From an uncultured Burkholderiales bacterium (GTDB lineage: Bacteria; Pseudomonadota; Gammaproteobacteria; Burkholderiales; Burkholderiaceae_C): 64,000 nucleotides of DNA. Position 1 is the stretch's first letter. Every line of letters begins with the position of its first letter. The notes beneath the pieces were generated by a model. The model did not search any database, was not told where the DNA came from, and was given only the letters and a program-made list of their open reading frames with translations. Positions 24,572-33,331 of this stretch are shown here, piece after piece. The DNA lies in assembly GCA_903932865.1 (NCBI GenBank), contig CAIZHQ010000016.1, positions 496,001 through 560,000 of the forward strand, in the 5' to 3' direction. The position numbers were made by a program, and so were the translations under genes.

Positions 24572-25381
24572 ATGTCTGATGTGGTCTACACCTCACCCAC
24601 CGAGCGGGTCAACACCTGGCTGGACGGCAGCACGCTGTTCATCCAGTTCAACAATGTGGCGCGGCACAACGCCTTGTCGGTGGACATGTGGGAGGCCGTG
24701 CCGGTGCTGTTGAACCAGGCCGAACACGACCCGCGTGTGCGCTTGGTGGTGTTCACCGGTGCGGGTGAAAAAGCCTTTGTGTCTGGCGCAGACATCTCGC
24801 AGTTCGAAGACATGCGTGCGGCGCGTGAAGCGGTCACCCGCTATGAGCACATGGCCGAGACCGCGCTCATGGGCATTTACAACTTCCCCAAACCCACGCT
24901 GGCCTGCATCCGCGGTTTTTGCATCGGTGGTGGCATCAACGTCGCCATCAGCTGCGACATGCGCATTGCTGCCAGCGACGCCGTGTTCTCGGTGCCGGCC
25001 GCCCGCTTGGGTTTGGGTTACCGCTACTCGGCCATGAAAAATTTGGTGGACCTGATCGGTCCCGGTCCGGCCAAGGATCTGTTTTTCACGGCCCGCAAAA
25101 TCAACGCGCAAGAAGCGCAAAGCCTGGGTCTGATTACGCGGGTCTGCGCGCCCGAGGCCTTGCCCGAATTGCTAGCCGAGTACACCTTGGCATTGGCGGC
25201 CAACGCGCCCCTGACCATTCAAGCGGCCAAGGCGATCACCCGCGAAATCCTCAAGCCCTCGCCCGAGCTGGACCTGGACTTGTGTACGCAACTCATTCGC
25301 GGCTGCTTTGACAGCGCCGACTACGCCGAAGGCCGCAAGGCCTTCATGGAAAAACGCAAACCCGTCTTCAAAGGCGAATGA
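24572..25381 (+). CDS. Crotonase-fold protein lacking the hydratase glutamates
   Basis: 269 residues of the enoyl-CoA hydratase/isomerase superfamily, with the oxyanion-hole loop AFVSGADISQF and second loop GGGINVAISCD. The two glutamates of enoyl-CoA hydratases are replaced: Asn123 at the first place and Ala143 (in FSVPAARLG) at the second. It is therefore unlikely to be a classical hydratase; it may be an acyl-CoA isomerase, hydrolase or lyase. Start immediately after the CoA-transferase stop indicates co-translation. It probably acts on the CoA thioester made by that enzyme. Confidence 0.85.
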   Translation: MSDVVYTSPTERVNTWLDGSTLFIQFNNVARHNALSVDMWEAVPVLLNQAEHDPRVRLVVFTGAGEKAFVSGADISQFEDMRAAREAVTRYEHMAETALMGIYNFPKPTLACIRGFCIGGGINVAISCDMRIAASDAVFSVPAARLGLGYRYSAMKNLVDLIGPGPAKDLFFTARKINAQEAQSLGLITRVCAPEALPELLAEYTLALAANAPLTIQAAKAITREILKPSPELDLDLCTQLIRGCFDSADYAEGRKAFMEKRKPVFKGE

Positions 25382-25389
25382 GGTCCCTC

Positions 25390-26373
25390 ATGAAGTCGTA
25401 TTGGATGAACATCAGCAATGGCCAGGGCCAGATGGAACTGCGCGAGGTGGACAGGCCTGTGCCTGGCGCGGGTCAGGTGTTGGTCAAGTTGCACGCCGCC
25501 GCCCTCAACCGAGGCGAGTTGATCATCGGCCACGGCCTGCATGGCAAAGGCGGCAGCAAGCCCGCAGGCATGGAAGGGGCGGGACAAATCGTTCAGCTGG
25601 GCAGCGAAACAGGTGCTTGGCAAGTGGGTGATCGCGTCATGGGCCGCTGCCCTGGTGCTTTTTCGGAATACGCCTTGATGGATGTGCGCGAAATCATGCG
25701 CGTGCCGGACAACTTGACGCTCGAACAAGCCGCATCGATTCCGTTGACGTTTTTGGTGACCTATGACCTCTTGGTCTTGCAAGGCCACTTGAAAGCCGAT
25801 CAATGGTTGCTGATCAACGGCGTGTCTTCGGGCGTGGGCGTGGCCAGTTTGCAAATGGCCAAAGTCTTGGGGGCCAAAGTGATCGGCACCTCGGGCTCAC
25901 AAGCCAAGTTGGATCAACTCAAGCCATTGGGTCTGGACGTGGGCCTGTGCACCCGTGCGGCCGACTTCCACCAGGCTGTGCTGCAAGCCACCGACCAAAA
26001 AGGCGCCAACCTGGTGGTCAACACCGTAGGGGGCAGCGTCTTTGCCGAGAGCATGCGCTGCATGGCGTTTCAAGGGCGTTTGGGTTTTGTGGGCTATGTC
26101 GACAACACGCTCAACGCCACCATCGATCTGGAAGCCCTGCACGCCAAGCGGCTGTGTCTGTATGGCGTGTCCAACAAAAACCGCACACCGGCCCAGCGTG
26201 CCGATGGCATCGCCCAGTTTGCGGCGCAAATCCTGCCGGCTTTTGCAGATGGCCGGATCCACCCTTTGCTCGATCGGGTGTTTGAGTTTGACCAATTGAC
26301 ACTCGCCAAGGCGCACATGGAAGGCAACCAGCATACCGGCAAAATCGTGTTGCGCATGCCTGGTGCGAACTGA
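25390..26373 (+). CDS. Zinc-independent MDR family oxidoreductase (quinone oxidoreductase-like)
   Basis: 327 residues of the medium-chain dehydrogenase/reductase superfamily. An N-terminal GroES-like domain (VPGAGQVLVKLHAAALNRGE) precedes a Rossmann domain with INGVSSGVGVASLQMAK as nucleotide-binding loop. The zinc ligands of alcohol dehydrogenases are absent, as in NADPH:quinone or enoyl reductases. GAGG lies 6 bases before the ATG at 25390; an ATG at 25378 overlapping the upstream stop is an alternative. In this cluster it could reduce an enoyl-CoA or a ketone intermediate. Confidence 0.85.
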   Translation: MKSYWMNISNGQGQMELREVDRPVPGAGQVLVKLHAAALNRGELIIGHGLHGKGGSKPAGMEGAGQIVQLGSETGAWQVGDRVMGRCPGAFSEYALMDVREIMRVPDNLTLEQAASIPLTFLVTYDLLVLQGHLKADQWLLINGVSSGVGVASLQMAKVLGAKVIGTSGSQAKLDQLKPLGLDVGLCTRAADFHQAVLQATDQKGANLVVNTVGGSVFAESMRCMAFQGRLGFVGYVDNTLNATIDLEALHAKRLCLYGVSNKNRTPAQRADGIAQFAAQILPAFADGRIHPLLDRVFEFDQLTLAKAHMEGNQHTGKIVLRMPGAN

Positions 26374-26408
26374 CGACCCTGACACTTTTATCTGTAGGAG
26401 ACACCCAT

Positions 26409-27380
26409 ATGAACAAAAGAAACCTGATTTGTGCATTGGTCTTGTCGTGCTTGACGTGGGGTGCACAGGCCCAAGGCGCAGCCTATCCCAACAAACCCAT
26501 CCGACTGGTGGTGGGTTTTGCCCCAGGCGGCGCAGCCGACTATGTGGCCCGAGCCATCAGCGACGCGATGGGAAAATCCATTGGCCAGAGCATCATTGTT
26601 GAAAACCGCGCCGGTGCAGGCTCCAGCATTGCCGCCGAAAACGTGGCCAAGGCCGCGCCCGATGGCTACAGCATTTTGTTGGCCAGTCCCAGCAGCATCT
26701 CGGTCAACCCGGCGCTCAACCCCAAGTTGAACTACACCTCCAAAGACTTGGTGCCCATCACCAAAGTCACCACCTCGCCCTTGGTGATTGCAGTCAACCC
26801 CAATATCGGCGTCAACTCGGTGCAAGACCTGATCGCACGGGCCAAGCAAGCGCCCGGCAAGATCAACTACGCCACCTCGGGCAACGGCTCTGCGCCGCAC
26901 TTGGGGGCCGCTTTGTTCACCCAATTGACCGGTGTGGACATGGTGCACATTCCGTTTCGCGGGGGTGCGCCCGCCATCCAGTCGGTGATCGCGGGCGACA
27001 CCCAGGTGACCTTTGGCACGCCGCCTTCGGTCTTGCCCATGATCCAAGCCGGTCGCTTGAAAGGCTTGGCCGTCAGCACGCGCAACAGCTCGGCTTTGGT
27101 GCCCGGATTGCCAGGCATGCAAGAGGCCCGTTTGCCCGAGTATGCGATCGAGTTTTGGTATGGTTTGTTTGTCCCCGTGGGCACACCGCCAGCTGTCATG
27201 AAACGCATCTTTGATGCCGCGCAATCGGCCATGGCCCAACCCTCTGTGAAAGCTGCATTGGCCCGCGAAGGCACCGATGTGTCGGTCTCCACCACGCCCG
27301 ATCAATTCGCTGCGTTTTTGACCGAGGATGCCAAGTTCTGGGTCAATTTGGTCAAGAGTGCTGATGTGAAACTCGACTAA
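26409..27380 (+). CDS. Bug-family tricarboxylate transporter substrate-binding protein (TctC-like)
   Basis: 323 residues. Sec signal (LICALVLSCLTWGAQAQ) then the Bug family pattern YPNKPIRLVVGFAPGGAADYVARAI and IIVENRAGAGSSIAAENVAKAAPDGY. Bug proteins bind carboxylates, amino acids or aromatic acids in the periplasm and serve the TctAB carrier. TAGGAG lies 8 bases before the start. No tctA or tctB gene is nearby, so it must use a carrier encoded elsewhere or act as a sensor. It belongs to the 23381 cluster. Confidence 0.9.
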   Translation: MNKRNLICALVLSCLTWGAQAQGAAYPNKPIRLVVGFAPGGAADYVARAISDAMGKSIGQSIIVENRAGAGSSIAAENVAKAAPDGYSILLASPSSISVNPALNPKLNYTSKDLVPITKVTTSPLVIAVNPNIGVNSVQDLIARAKQAPGKINYATSGNGSAPHLGAALFTQLTGVDMVHIPFRGGAPAIQSVIAGDTQVTFGTPPSVLPMIQAGRLKGLAVSTRNSSALVPGLPGMQEARLPEYAIEFWYGLFVPVGTPPAVMKRIFDAAQSAMAQPSVKAALAREGTDVSVSTTPDQFAAFLTEDAKFWVNLVKSADVKLD

Positions 27381-27396
27381 GCCCCAAGGAGTTGTC

Positions 27397-28185
27397 ATGG
27401 TTGAAAATGGATTTTTGAAAATCGAATCGATGCAATCGCGCTGCACCCCTGCAGAGTGGCAAGCTCGTGTGGATTTGGCCGCTTGCTACCGCTTGGTGGC
27501 CTTCTACGGCATGTCCGACATGATGGCCAACCACATCTCGGCGAGGGTGCCCGGCGAAGACGGTGCCTTTCTCATCAACGCCTACGGCATGATGTACGAA
27601 GAGATCACTGCCTCCAGCCTGATCAAGATCGACCACGACGGCAACATCCTCTCCAAGCCCGATTTTGCTGACCTGAATTACGGCATCAACAAAGCCGGTT
27701 ACGTGATCCACAGCGCGGTGCATGAAGCGCGCCCCGAGGTGGACTGCGTTATCCACACCCACAGCTGGGCTTCCATGGCGGTGTCGTCGCTCGAATGCGG
27801 TTTGTTGCCCATCACCCAGACTGCGATGCGTTTCCTGAAAATCGGCTACCACGACTACCAAGGCGTGGTGCTCGATTTGGACGAGCAGGCCTCGCTGGTG
27901 AAAGACCTGGGGCAGGGTGAAGCCCTCATTTTGCGTAACCATGGCGCCCTCACCGTGGGGCGCAGTGTGGGCGAGGCGTTCAACTGGATGCACCGCTTGG
28001 AGCTGTCGTGCCATGCCCAACTTGCGGCCATGGCATGCAACACGCCTTTCGTCAAAGTCGCGCCCGATGTGCTGGAAGAGACCTGGAATAACTACCAGCC
28101 CAGCACCCGCAGACCCTATGGCCTCATGGAGTGGCCCGCCTTGCTGCGCAAACTCGACCGCATGGACCCGAGTTACAAAACCTGA
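27397..28185 (+). CDS. Class II aldolase/adducin family protein
   Basis: 262 residues. The metal-binding motif HTHSWASMAVSS (around residue 118) and RNHGALTVGRSVGEAF near residue 185 are the conserved histidines of class II aldolases. GMSDMMANHISARVPGE is the typical N-terminal segment. Members cleave or decarboxylate hydroxy-acid substrates, often sugar phosphates; some Burkholderiales relatives act in aromatic or hydroxyacid catabolism. AAGGA precedes the ATG by 6 bases. The gene sits between two Bug genes of the same operon. The substrate is unknown. Confidence 0.88.
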   Translation: MVENGFLKIESMQSRCTPAEWQARVDLAACYRLVAFYGMSDMMANHISARVPGEDGAFLINAYGMMYEEITASSLIKIDHDGNILSKPDFADLNYGINKAGYVIHSAVHEARPEVDCVIHTHSWASMAVSSLECGLLPITQTAMRFLKIGYHDYQGVVLDLDEQASLVKDLGQGEALILRNHGALTVGRSVGEAFNWMHRLELSCHAQLAAMACNTPFVKVAPDVLEETWNNYQPSTRRPYGLMEWPALLRKLDRMDPSYKT

Positions 28186-28220
28186 ACCCATGGCTTCTTG
28201 ACACCCAACGAAAGATCCGA

Positions 28221-29195
28221 ATGCCTTCACCCTCTCTGTGGTTTGCCGCCAGTCTTTCCGCCTTGACCATCGCCATGCCCTCATGGGCGCAAGCGCAGGC
28301 CTATCCTCAAAAATCAGTCAAAGTGGTGGTGGCCTTCACGGCAGGAGGCACCACCGACATCTTGGCGCGCACGGTCACGCAGCAACTGTCCGAAAAGCTC
28401 AAGCAACCCTTTGTCATCGACAATAAGCCCGGCGCGGGCGGTAACCTGGGTACCGAGTTGGTGGTCCGCTCGGCGCCTGACGGGTACACCTTGATCGTCA
28501 ATTCTGTGGGCCCGATTGCCGTCAACCCCACCTTGTACGGCAAGCTGCCCTACAACCCTTTGACCGATTTGGTGCCGATTGTTCAGATCGCGGATGTTCC
28601 GAATGTCTTGGTCATCCACCCATCGGTACCGGCCAACACCATGGAAGAGCTGATCGCCTACGCCAAAGCCAATCCGGGCAAGCTCAACTATGGCTCGACC
28701 GGCATTGGCACCTCGTCCCACTTGTCCAGTTTCATGCTGTCCAAGCGGGTGGGTTTTGAGGCGACCCACATTCCCTACAAAGGGGCCGATGCGCTCAAAG
28801 ACTTGTTGGCAGGCCGTATCCAGTTCATGTTTGCCACCATCCCTTCGGTCATGGCGCACATCACGGCGGGCAAGCTCAAACCGATTGCGGTCAGCTCACT
28901 CAAGCGTTCGCGTTCCATGCCCGAAGTGCCCACCGTGGTTGAAAAAGGCTTTCCCCAGTTTGAGGCCGGATCGTGGTTTGGTTTTTTTGCACCCAAGGGC
29001 ACGCCCGACGCTGTGATCAGCACGGTCAACAAAGCCGTCAATGAGATCTTGCAAGTGCCCGCCATTGAGCAGCAAATGATCGCTCAAGGCGCAGACCCAG
29101 CAGGCGGCACGCCCGCCCAGTTTGGTCAATTCGTTCAGCGCGAGCATGACAAGTGGCGTGTCATCGTGCGAGATTCTGGAGCCAAAGCCGAATGA
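28221..29195 (+). CDS. Bug-family tricarboxylate transporter substrate-binding protein (second copy in cluster)
   Basis: 324 residues from the ATG at 28221, which starts a signal peptide (MPSPSLWFAASLSALTIAMP, then WAQAQ); a 30-residue extension into the aldolase gene is rejected. The mature part shows QKSVKVVVAFTAGGTTDILA and FVIDNKPGAGGNLGTELV. It differs considerably from its neighbours at 26409 and 30313, so the three are not recent duplicates. The stop overlaps the next gene start (ATGA), coupling it to the hydroxyacid dehydrogenase. Confidence 0.9.
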   Translation: MPSPSLWFAASLSALTIAMPSWAQAQAYPQKSVKVVVAFTAGGTTDILARTVTQQLSEKLKQPFVIDNKPGAGGNLGTELVVRSAPDGYTLIVNSVGPIAVNPTLYGKLPYNPLTDLVPIVQIADVPNVLVIHPSVPANTMEELIAYAKANPGKLNYGSTGIGTSSHLSSFMLSKRVGFEATHIPYKGADALKDLLAGRIQFMFATIPSVMAHITAGKLKPIAVSSLKRSRSMPEVPTVVEKGFPQFEAGSWFGFFAPKGTPDAVISTVNKAVNEILQVPAIEQQMIAQGADPAGGTPAQFGQFVQREHDKWRVIVRDSGAKAE

Positions 29196-30208
29196 TTGAT
29201 CCGCACACCCCCGTGCGCATCCTGATGTCCCAGCAGTCCATTGACCGCTGGGGCACATCGCTTGCGGCTCGGATGGGGCAGCGCCCTTATGAATTGATCT
29301 CTTTCGAGACGGCGATAGCCGAACAACGCACGGATGCCCATGCGGCGTTCATCTCGCGTGAGGTCACAGGCACCTCCACCAAACATGAAATCCATCCCGC
29401 CTTACAGCGGGTCTACGCGCTGTTGCGTCAGTCGTCAGGCCTGCAGTGGCTGCACATCCATTCAGCGGGCGCTGACCGTCAGATTTATCTGGATTTGTTG
29501 GCAAAGGGCGTTCAGATATCCACCTCATCCGGCGCGAATGCGCAAGTGGTCGCCACCGTGGCCTTGGCGGGCATGCTGGCGTTGGCACGCCGTTTCCCTT
29601 TGCTCTGGGCCGAGCAACAAAACCGCCAATGGATTGCGATGATGGGCGCGCGCATGCCCCGCGACCTGCCGGGTCAAACCGCAACCATCGTTGGTTGGGG
29701 GCCCATTGGCCAAAAACTGGGAAGTTTGCTGCAGGCGCTGGGTCTGCAGGTCGTGGTGGTGCGTCAGCAATTGGCCGAACCGCACCACCCGTCGATCGAA
29801 GGCGTTGAGATGGTCTTGTTTGAGTCTTGGACTCAGGTGCTGCCCAAAACCGACTGGTTGATCCTGGCCTGCCCTTTGACTTCCAAAACCCGCCAATTGG
29901 TCAATGCCTCTGCCCTGGCTGCGTTGCCCCAAGGCGCTCACGTGATCAATGTGGCGCGAGGCGAAGTGGTGGACGAACCCGCTTTGGTATCTGCATTGCA
30001 AAGCGGCCATTTGGGTGGCGCTTTTCTGGATGTGTTTGCGCACGAACCCTTGCCCCCCAATTCACCCTTGTGGGCCATGCCCCAGGTCATGATCACCCCG
30101 CACGCAGCAGGGCACTCCGATGGCAATGAAACCAGGGTGGGGCAGATGTTTTTGGACAACTTGCGCTGCTGGACAGAGGGCGCGCCTTTGCGCAACACGG
30201 TGTCCTGA
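29192..30208 (+). CDS. D-isomer specific 2-hydroxyacid dehydrogenase
   Basis: 338 residues. The NAD-binding region contains ATIVGWGPIGQKLGSLLQAL, the GxGxxG-like loop near residue 165. Catalytic Arg and Glu lie in the region from NVARGEVVDEPALV onward, and the catalytic His is in ITPHAAGHSDG. It interconverts a 2-oxoacid and a D-2-hydroxyacid, perhaps the product of the class II aldolase. The ATG at 29192 overlaps the upstream stop. It ends the tight part of the 23381 cluster; the following Bug gene has a 104-base leader. Confidence 0.88.
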   Translation: MIDPHTPVRILMSQQSIDRWGTSLAARMGQRPYELISFETAIAEQRTDAHAAFISREVTGTSTKHEIHPALQRVYALLRQSSGLQWLHIHSAGADRQIYLDLLAKGVQISTSSGANAQVVATVALAGMLALARRFPLLWAEQQNRQWIAMMGARMPRDLPGQTATIVGWGPIGQKLGSLLQALGLQVVVVRQQLAEPHHPSIEGVEMVLFESWTQVLPKTDWLILACPLTSKTRQLVNASALAALPQGAHVINVARGEVVDEPALVSALQSGHLGGAFLDVFAHEPLPPNSPLWAMPQVMITPHAAGHSDGNETRVGQMFLDNLRCWTEGAPLRNTVS

Positions 30209-30312
30209 ACCCCTGTCCGATCAGGGATTGCCAGGGCAAGGTTTTCCCGAGTAGCGGACCACTTGATTTCTTTTCATAATGGGTTGGCTATTTTTTATTC
30301 GGAGATCTATTG

Positions 30313-31308
30313 ATGACCCAAGCCCATGACCCTCGCCGCCGACAAATTGGCCTTGCTGCAGTGTCGGGCCTTGCACTCAGCGCCTTTGGTTCAGTGCAGG
30401 CCCAAAGCGCCTGGCCTGCGGCCAAACCCATCCGCATGATTGTGAATTTCCCTGCGGGCGGTTCGCCAGACCTGGTGGCGCGTGCCGTGTCGTCTGCGGT
30501 GTCTCAAGCGCTGGGTCAACAAATTGTGGTGGACAACCGAGGCGGTGCCGGTGGCATCATTGGTTCTGACTTGGCCGCCAAAAGCGCCCCCGATGGGTAC
30601 ACCATTTTGTGCAGCTCTGGCAGTGGCGCTTCCATCGTGCCCTACGTCACGCCCAAGATGCCTTTCGACCATGACAAGGACCTCATTCCCGTGGCGGCAG
30701 GTGCTCGATTGCAATTGTTCTTGGTCGTGCGCAGCGATGCGCCGTACAAGACTTTTGCCGAATTCATCGCCTTCGCCAAGGGCAATCCGGGCAAGTTGAG
30801 TTACGGCTCACCAGGCAACGGCACCAGCCCCCACATTGCGGGCGAGATGCTCAAGTCCCAAGCTGGTATTTTTACTTTGCACATCCCTTATCGCGGTTCG
30901 GGTGCAGCCTTGCAAGACTTGCTGGGCGGCAACGTGGACTATTTGCTCGATCCAGGCATTGCTTTTTCGCACGTGCGTTCGGGTCGTCTGCGCTTGTTGG
31001 CGGTCACGTCGCCACAGCGCTTGTCCATGTTCCCTGATGCGCCTACGCTCAATGAGTTGGGTCTCAAGAATTTTGACGCCGGCACATCGCATGGTTTCTG
31101 GGCGCCTGCAGGCACACCGGCGGCGATCGTTGACCGCTTGAACCGCGAGATCAACCGCGCCTTGATGTTGCCCAGCGCCGTCGAGTCCATCAAAGGCATC
31201 GGGGCCGAGCCCACCCCCATGACGCCCGCCGAGTTCGGTGCGGTCACCAAGGGCGATGCGCGACGGTTTGCTCAAATCATCAAAGAACGCAAGATCGTGC
31301 ACGATTGA
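30313..31308 (+). CDS. Bug-family tricarboxylate transporter substrate-binding protein (third copy in cluster)
   Basis: 331 residues. GGAG lies 8 bases before the ATG at 30313; the TTG just before is not preferred. The signal is Tat-like (DPRRRQIGLAAVSGLALSA, then VQAQS). The mature part has AKPIRMIVNFPAGGSPDLVARA and IVVDNRGGAGGIIGSDLAAK, the Bug signature. The AT-rich leader upstream could hold its own promoter, so it may be regulated apart from the rest. No membrane subunit genes are near. It converges on the YqaA-like gene with 33 bases between. Confidence 0.9.
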   Translation: MTQAHDPRRRQIGLAAVSGLALSAFGSVQAQSAWPAAKPIRMIVNFPAGGSPDLVARAVSSAVSQALGQQIVVDNRGGAGGIIGSDLAAKSAPDGYTILCSSGSGASIVPYVTPKMPFDHDKDLIPVAAGARLQLFLVVRSDAPYKTFAEFIAFAKGNPGKLSYGSPGNGTSPHIAGEMLKSQAGIFTLHIPYRGSGAALQDLLGGNVDYLLDPGIAFSHVRSGRLRLLAVTSPQRLSMFPDAPTLNELGLKNFDAGTSHGFWAPAGTPAAIVDRLNREINRALMLPSAVESIKGIGAEPTPMTPAEFGAVTKGDARRFAQIIKERKIVHD

Positions 31309-31341
31309 TGGTCAACTTGGCTGCTGGGTGTTGGGGCCGCC

Positions 31342-31818
31342 TTAAAATTGCCCTGGAAACACCCACAGCAGACCCGCTGTCATGACCAAGTAGCGGGCGA
31401 ATTTGCCAATCATCATGTACAGCGTGCAGGGCCAAAAAGGCATTTTCAGCCATCCCGCCACCGCACACAAAGGGTCACCAATTCCGGGCAGCCAGCTGAG
31501 CAAACAGGCCTTCGGCCCCAGCTTTTCCAGCCAGACCAAGGCGCGGTGGTGGCTGTCCGATGACCGCCAACGGTTCACCGCCTTGTGCGTGCCCCAACCC
31601 ATCCACCAACTGAGCATGCCGCCCAGCGTGTTGCCTGCAGTGGCCACCAAAATCGCGGGCCAAAACAGTTCGGGGTTCAGTTTGACCAGGCCAAACACCG
31701 CAGGCTCCGAGCCCATGGGCAACAAGGTGGCCGAAAGGAAGGCCACCACAAACACGGTGCTCAGGCCATGTTGCGGCAGGGCCAGCCATTGCAGTGCATC
31801 GTTGAGCCAAAGTTCCAT
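31342..31818 (-). CDS. YqaA-family (VTT/DedA-like) inner membrane protein
   Basis: 158 residues from the ATG at 31818. Hydrophobic segments lie at about 13-35, 43-65, 97-115 and 130-152. The pattern ATAGNTLGGMLSWWMGWG and the later SWLPGIGDPLCAVAGWLKM are typical of YqaA/SNARE-associated (VTT) membrane proteins, which are linked to lipid translocation. The exact role in bacteria is unclear. It is divergent from dusB. Confidence 0.82.
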   Translation of the reverse strand: MELWLNDALQWLALPQHGLSTVFVVAFLSATLLPMGSEPAVFGLVKLNPELFWPAILVATAGNTLGGMLSWWMGWGTHKAVNRWRSSDSHHRALVWLEKLGPKACLLSWLPGIGDPLCAVAGWLKMPFWPCTLYMMIGKFARYLVMTAGLLWVFPGQF

Positions 31819-31867
31819 GCTGGCAGTGTAGCGCCGGTGACATTTGCTTAGCACACGCAGCTTTCAT

Positions 31868-31893
31868 TTGCTGAAATATTAAGCAATTACAAT
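31868..31893 (+). promoter_or_regulatory. Possible dusB promoter with inverted repeat
   Basis: A TACAAT hexamer at 31888-31893, close to the -10 consensus, lies 46 bases before dusB. Just before it is the inverted repeat TTGCT (31868-31872) and AGCAA (31882-31886). No good -35 box is seen at 17 bases. CATTTGCT occurs twice upstream (31841, 31865). Assignment rests on sequence only. Confidence 0.35.
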
Positions 31894-31939
31894 CGTGCCT
31901 CTTCTTCAGGCCACGCTCTAAAACAACCACTTCCAATTC

Positions 31940-32974
31940 ATGCAGATTGGCCCTTACGCATTGCCGAACAACTTGTTTGTCGCCCCCATGGCCGGGGTGA
32001 CAGATCGGCCTTTCCGCCAGTTGTGCCGGCAGTTTGGGGCAGGTTATGCGGTGAGCGAAATGGTGACCTCTCGCCCGGACCTGTGGGCCTCATTGAAGAC
32101 CTCGCGGCGCGCCAACCACGATGGCGAGCCCGGCCCGATTGCTGTCCAAATTGCCGGTACCGAGGCGCAAATGATGGCCGATGCTGCGCGCTACAACATC
32201 GACCGGGGCGCACAGATCATCGACATCAACATGGGCTGTCCCGCCAAAAAGGTGTGCAACAAATGGGCCGGATCGGCCCTGATGCAAGACGAGCCACTGG
32301 CACTGAAGATCATCTCTGCTGTGGTCGAGGCGGCGTTGCCCCACGGCGTGCCCGTCACACTCAAGATGCGCACCGGTTGGTGCGATGCCGAAAAAAATGC
32401 CTTGAGCTTGGCCCGCGCTGCTGAGCGCGCAGGGGTGCAAATGGTCACCGTGCACGGCCGGACCCGCGAGCAAGGTTACAAAGGCCTTGCCGAATACGAC
32501 ACCGTGGCCGCCGTCAAGGCGGCGTTGAACATCCCGGTGGTGGCCAATGGGGACATCGATTCGCCTGAAAAAGCCCGCGATGTGCTGAAGTTCACCAGAG
32601 CAGACGCTGTGATGATCGGTCGCGCCGCACAGGGCAGCCCCTGGATCTTCCGCGAGACCGCTCACTTTTTGGCCACGGGCACGCACTTGGCTCCGCCGTT
32701 GGTGGCCGAGGTGCGCCGCGCCTTGCTCGAGCACTTGCAAGACCATTACAGCCTTTACGGCGAGTACACCGGTGTGCGCTCGGCGCGCAAGCACATTGGG
32801 TGGTACGTGCGAACGCTGCCTCGCGGCGATGATTTTCGAGAGTACATGAACACCCTGGAGACTGCAGCGCAACAACTGGCCGCCGTGGCCGCCTATCTGG
32901 ACGGCTTGGCCGACCTGATGGAGCGCTTGCCCCTGCGCCGTGAGGCCTGCCCCGAATTAGAGACCACGCCATGA
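31940..32974 (+). CDS. dusB: tRNA-dihydrouridine synthase DusB
   Basis: 344 residues. FMN-binding TIM barrel with APMAGVTDRPFRQLCRQFGA at the N-terminus, the catalytic region DINMGCPAKKVCNKWAGSAL, and VTVHGRTREQGY plus VVANGDIDS further on. It reduces uridine to dihydrouridine in the tRNA D-loop using NADPH. The stop overlaps the fis start as ATGA, the well-known dusB-fis arrangement of proteobacteria. Confidence 0.95.
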   Translation: MQIGPYALPNNLFVAPMAGVTDRPFRQLCRQFGAGYAVSEMVTSRPDLWASLKTSRRANHDGEPGPIAVQIAGTEAQMMADAARYNIDRGAQIIDINMGCPAKKVCNKWAGSALMQDEPLALKIISAVVEAALPHGVPVTLKMRTGWCDAEKNALSLARAAERAGVQMVTVHGRTREQGYKGLAEYDTVAAVKAALNIPVVANGDIDSPEKARDVLKFTRADAVMIGRAAQGSPWIFRETAHFLATGTHLAPPLVAEVRRALLEHLQDHYSLYGEYTGVRSARKHIGWYVRTLPRGDDFREYMNTLETAAQQLAAVAAYLDGLADLMERLPLRREACPELETTP

Positions 32975-33210
32975 GCGAACCCCAATCGATTGAAAATTGC
33001 ATCCGGGACAACCTGGACAACTACTTCCGCGACCTGGACGGGACCGATCCCACGGGCCTCTATGACATGCTGGTCAAGCTGGTCGAAAAACCTTTGCTGG
33101 AGGTGGTGATGAGCCAGACGGGCCATAACCAATCGCGTGCTGCCGAATGGCTGGGCTTGAACCGCAATACCTTGCGCAAAAAATTGTTGGAGCACGATCT
33201 CCTGAAATGA
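32971..33210 (+). CDS. fis: Fis-family nucleoid-associated regulator
   Basis: 79 residues, the short Fis form of betaproteobacteria. The C-terminal helix-turn-helix is SRAAEWLGLNRNTLRKKLL, and the dimerising helices precede it (DMLVKLVEKPLLEVVM). Fis bends DNA and affects rRNA promoters, recombination and global transcription. It is translated with dusB through an ATGA overlap. Confidence 0.93.
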   Translation: MSEPQSIENCIRDNLDNYFRDLDGTDPTGLYDMLVKLVEKPLLEVVMSQTGHNQSRAAEWLGLNRNTLRKKLLEHDLLK

Positions 33211-33331
33211 AACCCTCACTGCGCCCAAGTCCATTGGACAGTGCTGGGTTGTTCCCCCCTATTGGCCTACCGAGCCGGAACCCTTGAGCCCGGCCTGAGC
33301 CAGGCCTGAACACTGTTGAAGAAAGTCTCTC

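Noticed and set aside
26409..31308. Recent tandem duplication of Bug genes
   Set aside because: The three proteins differ widely in sequence and signal peptide, so they are old paralogues and not a fresh duplication.
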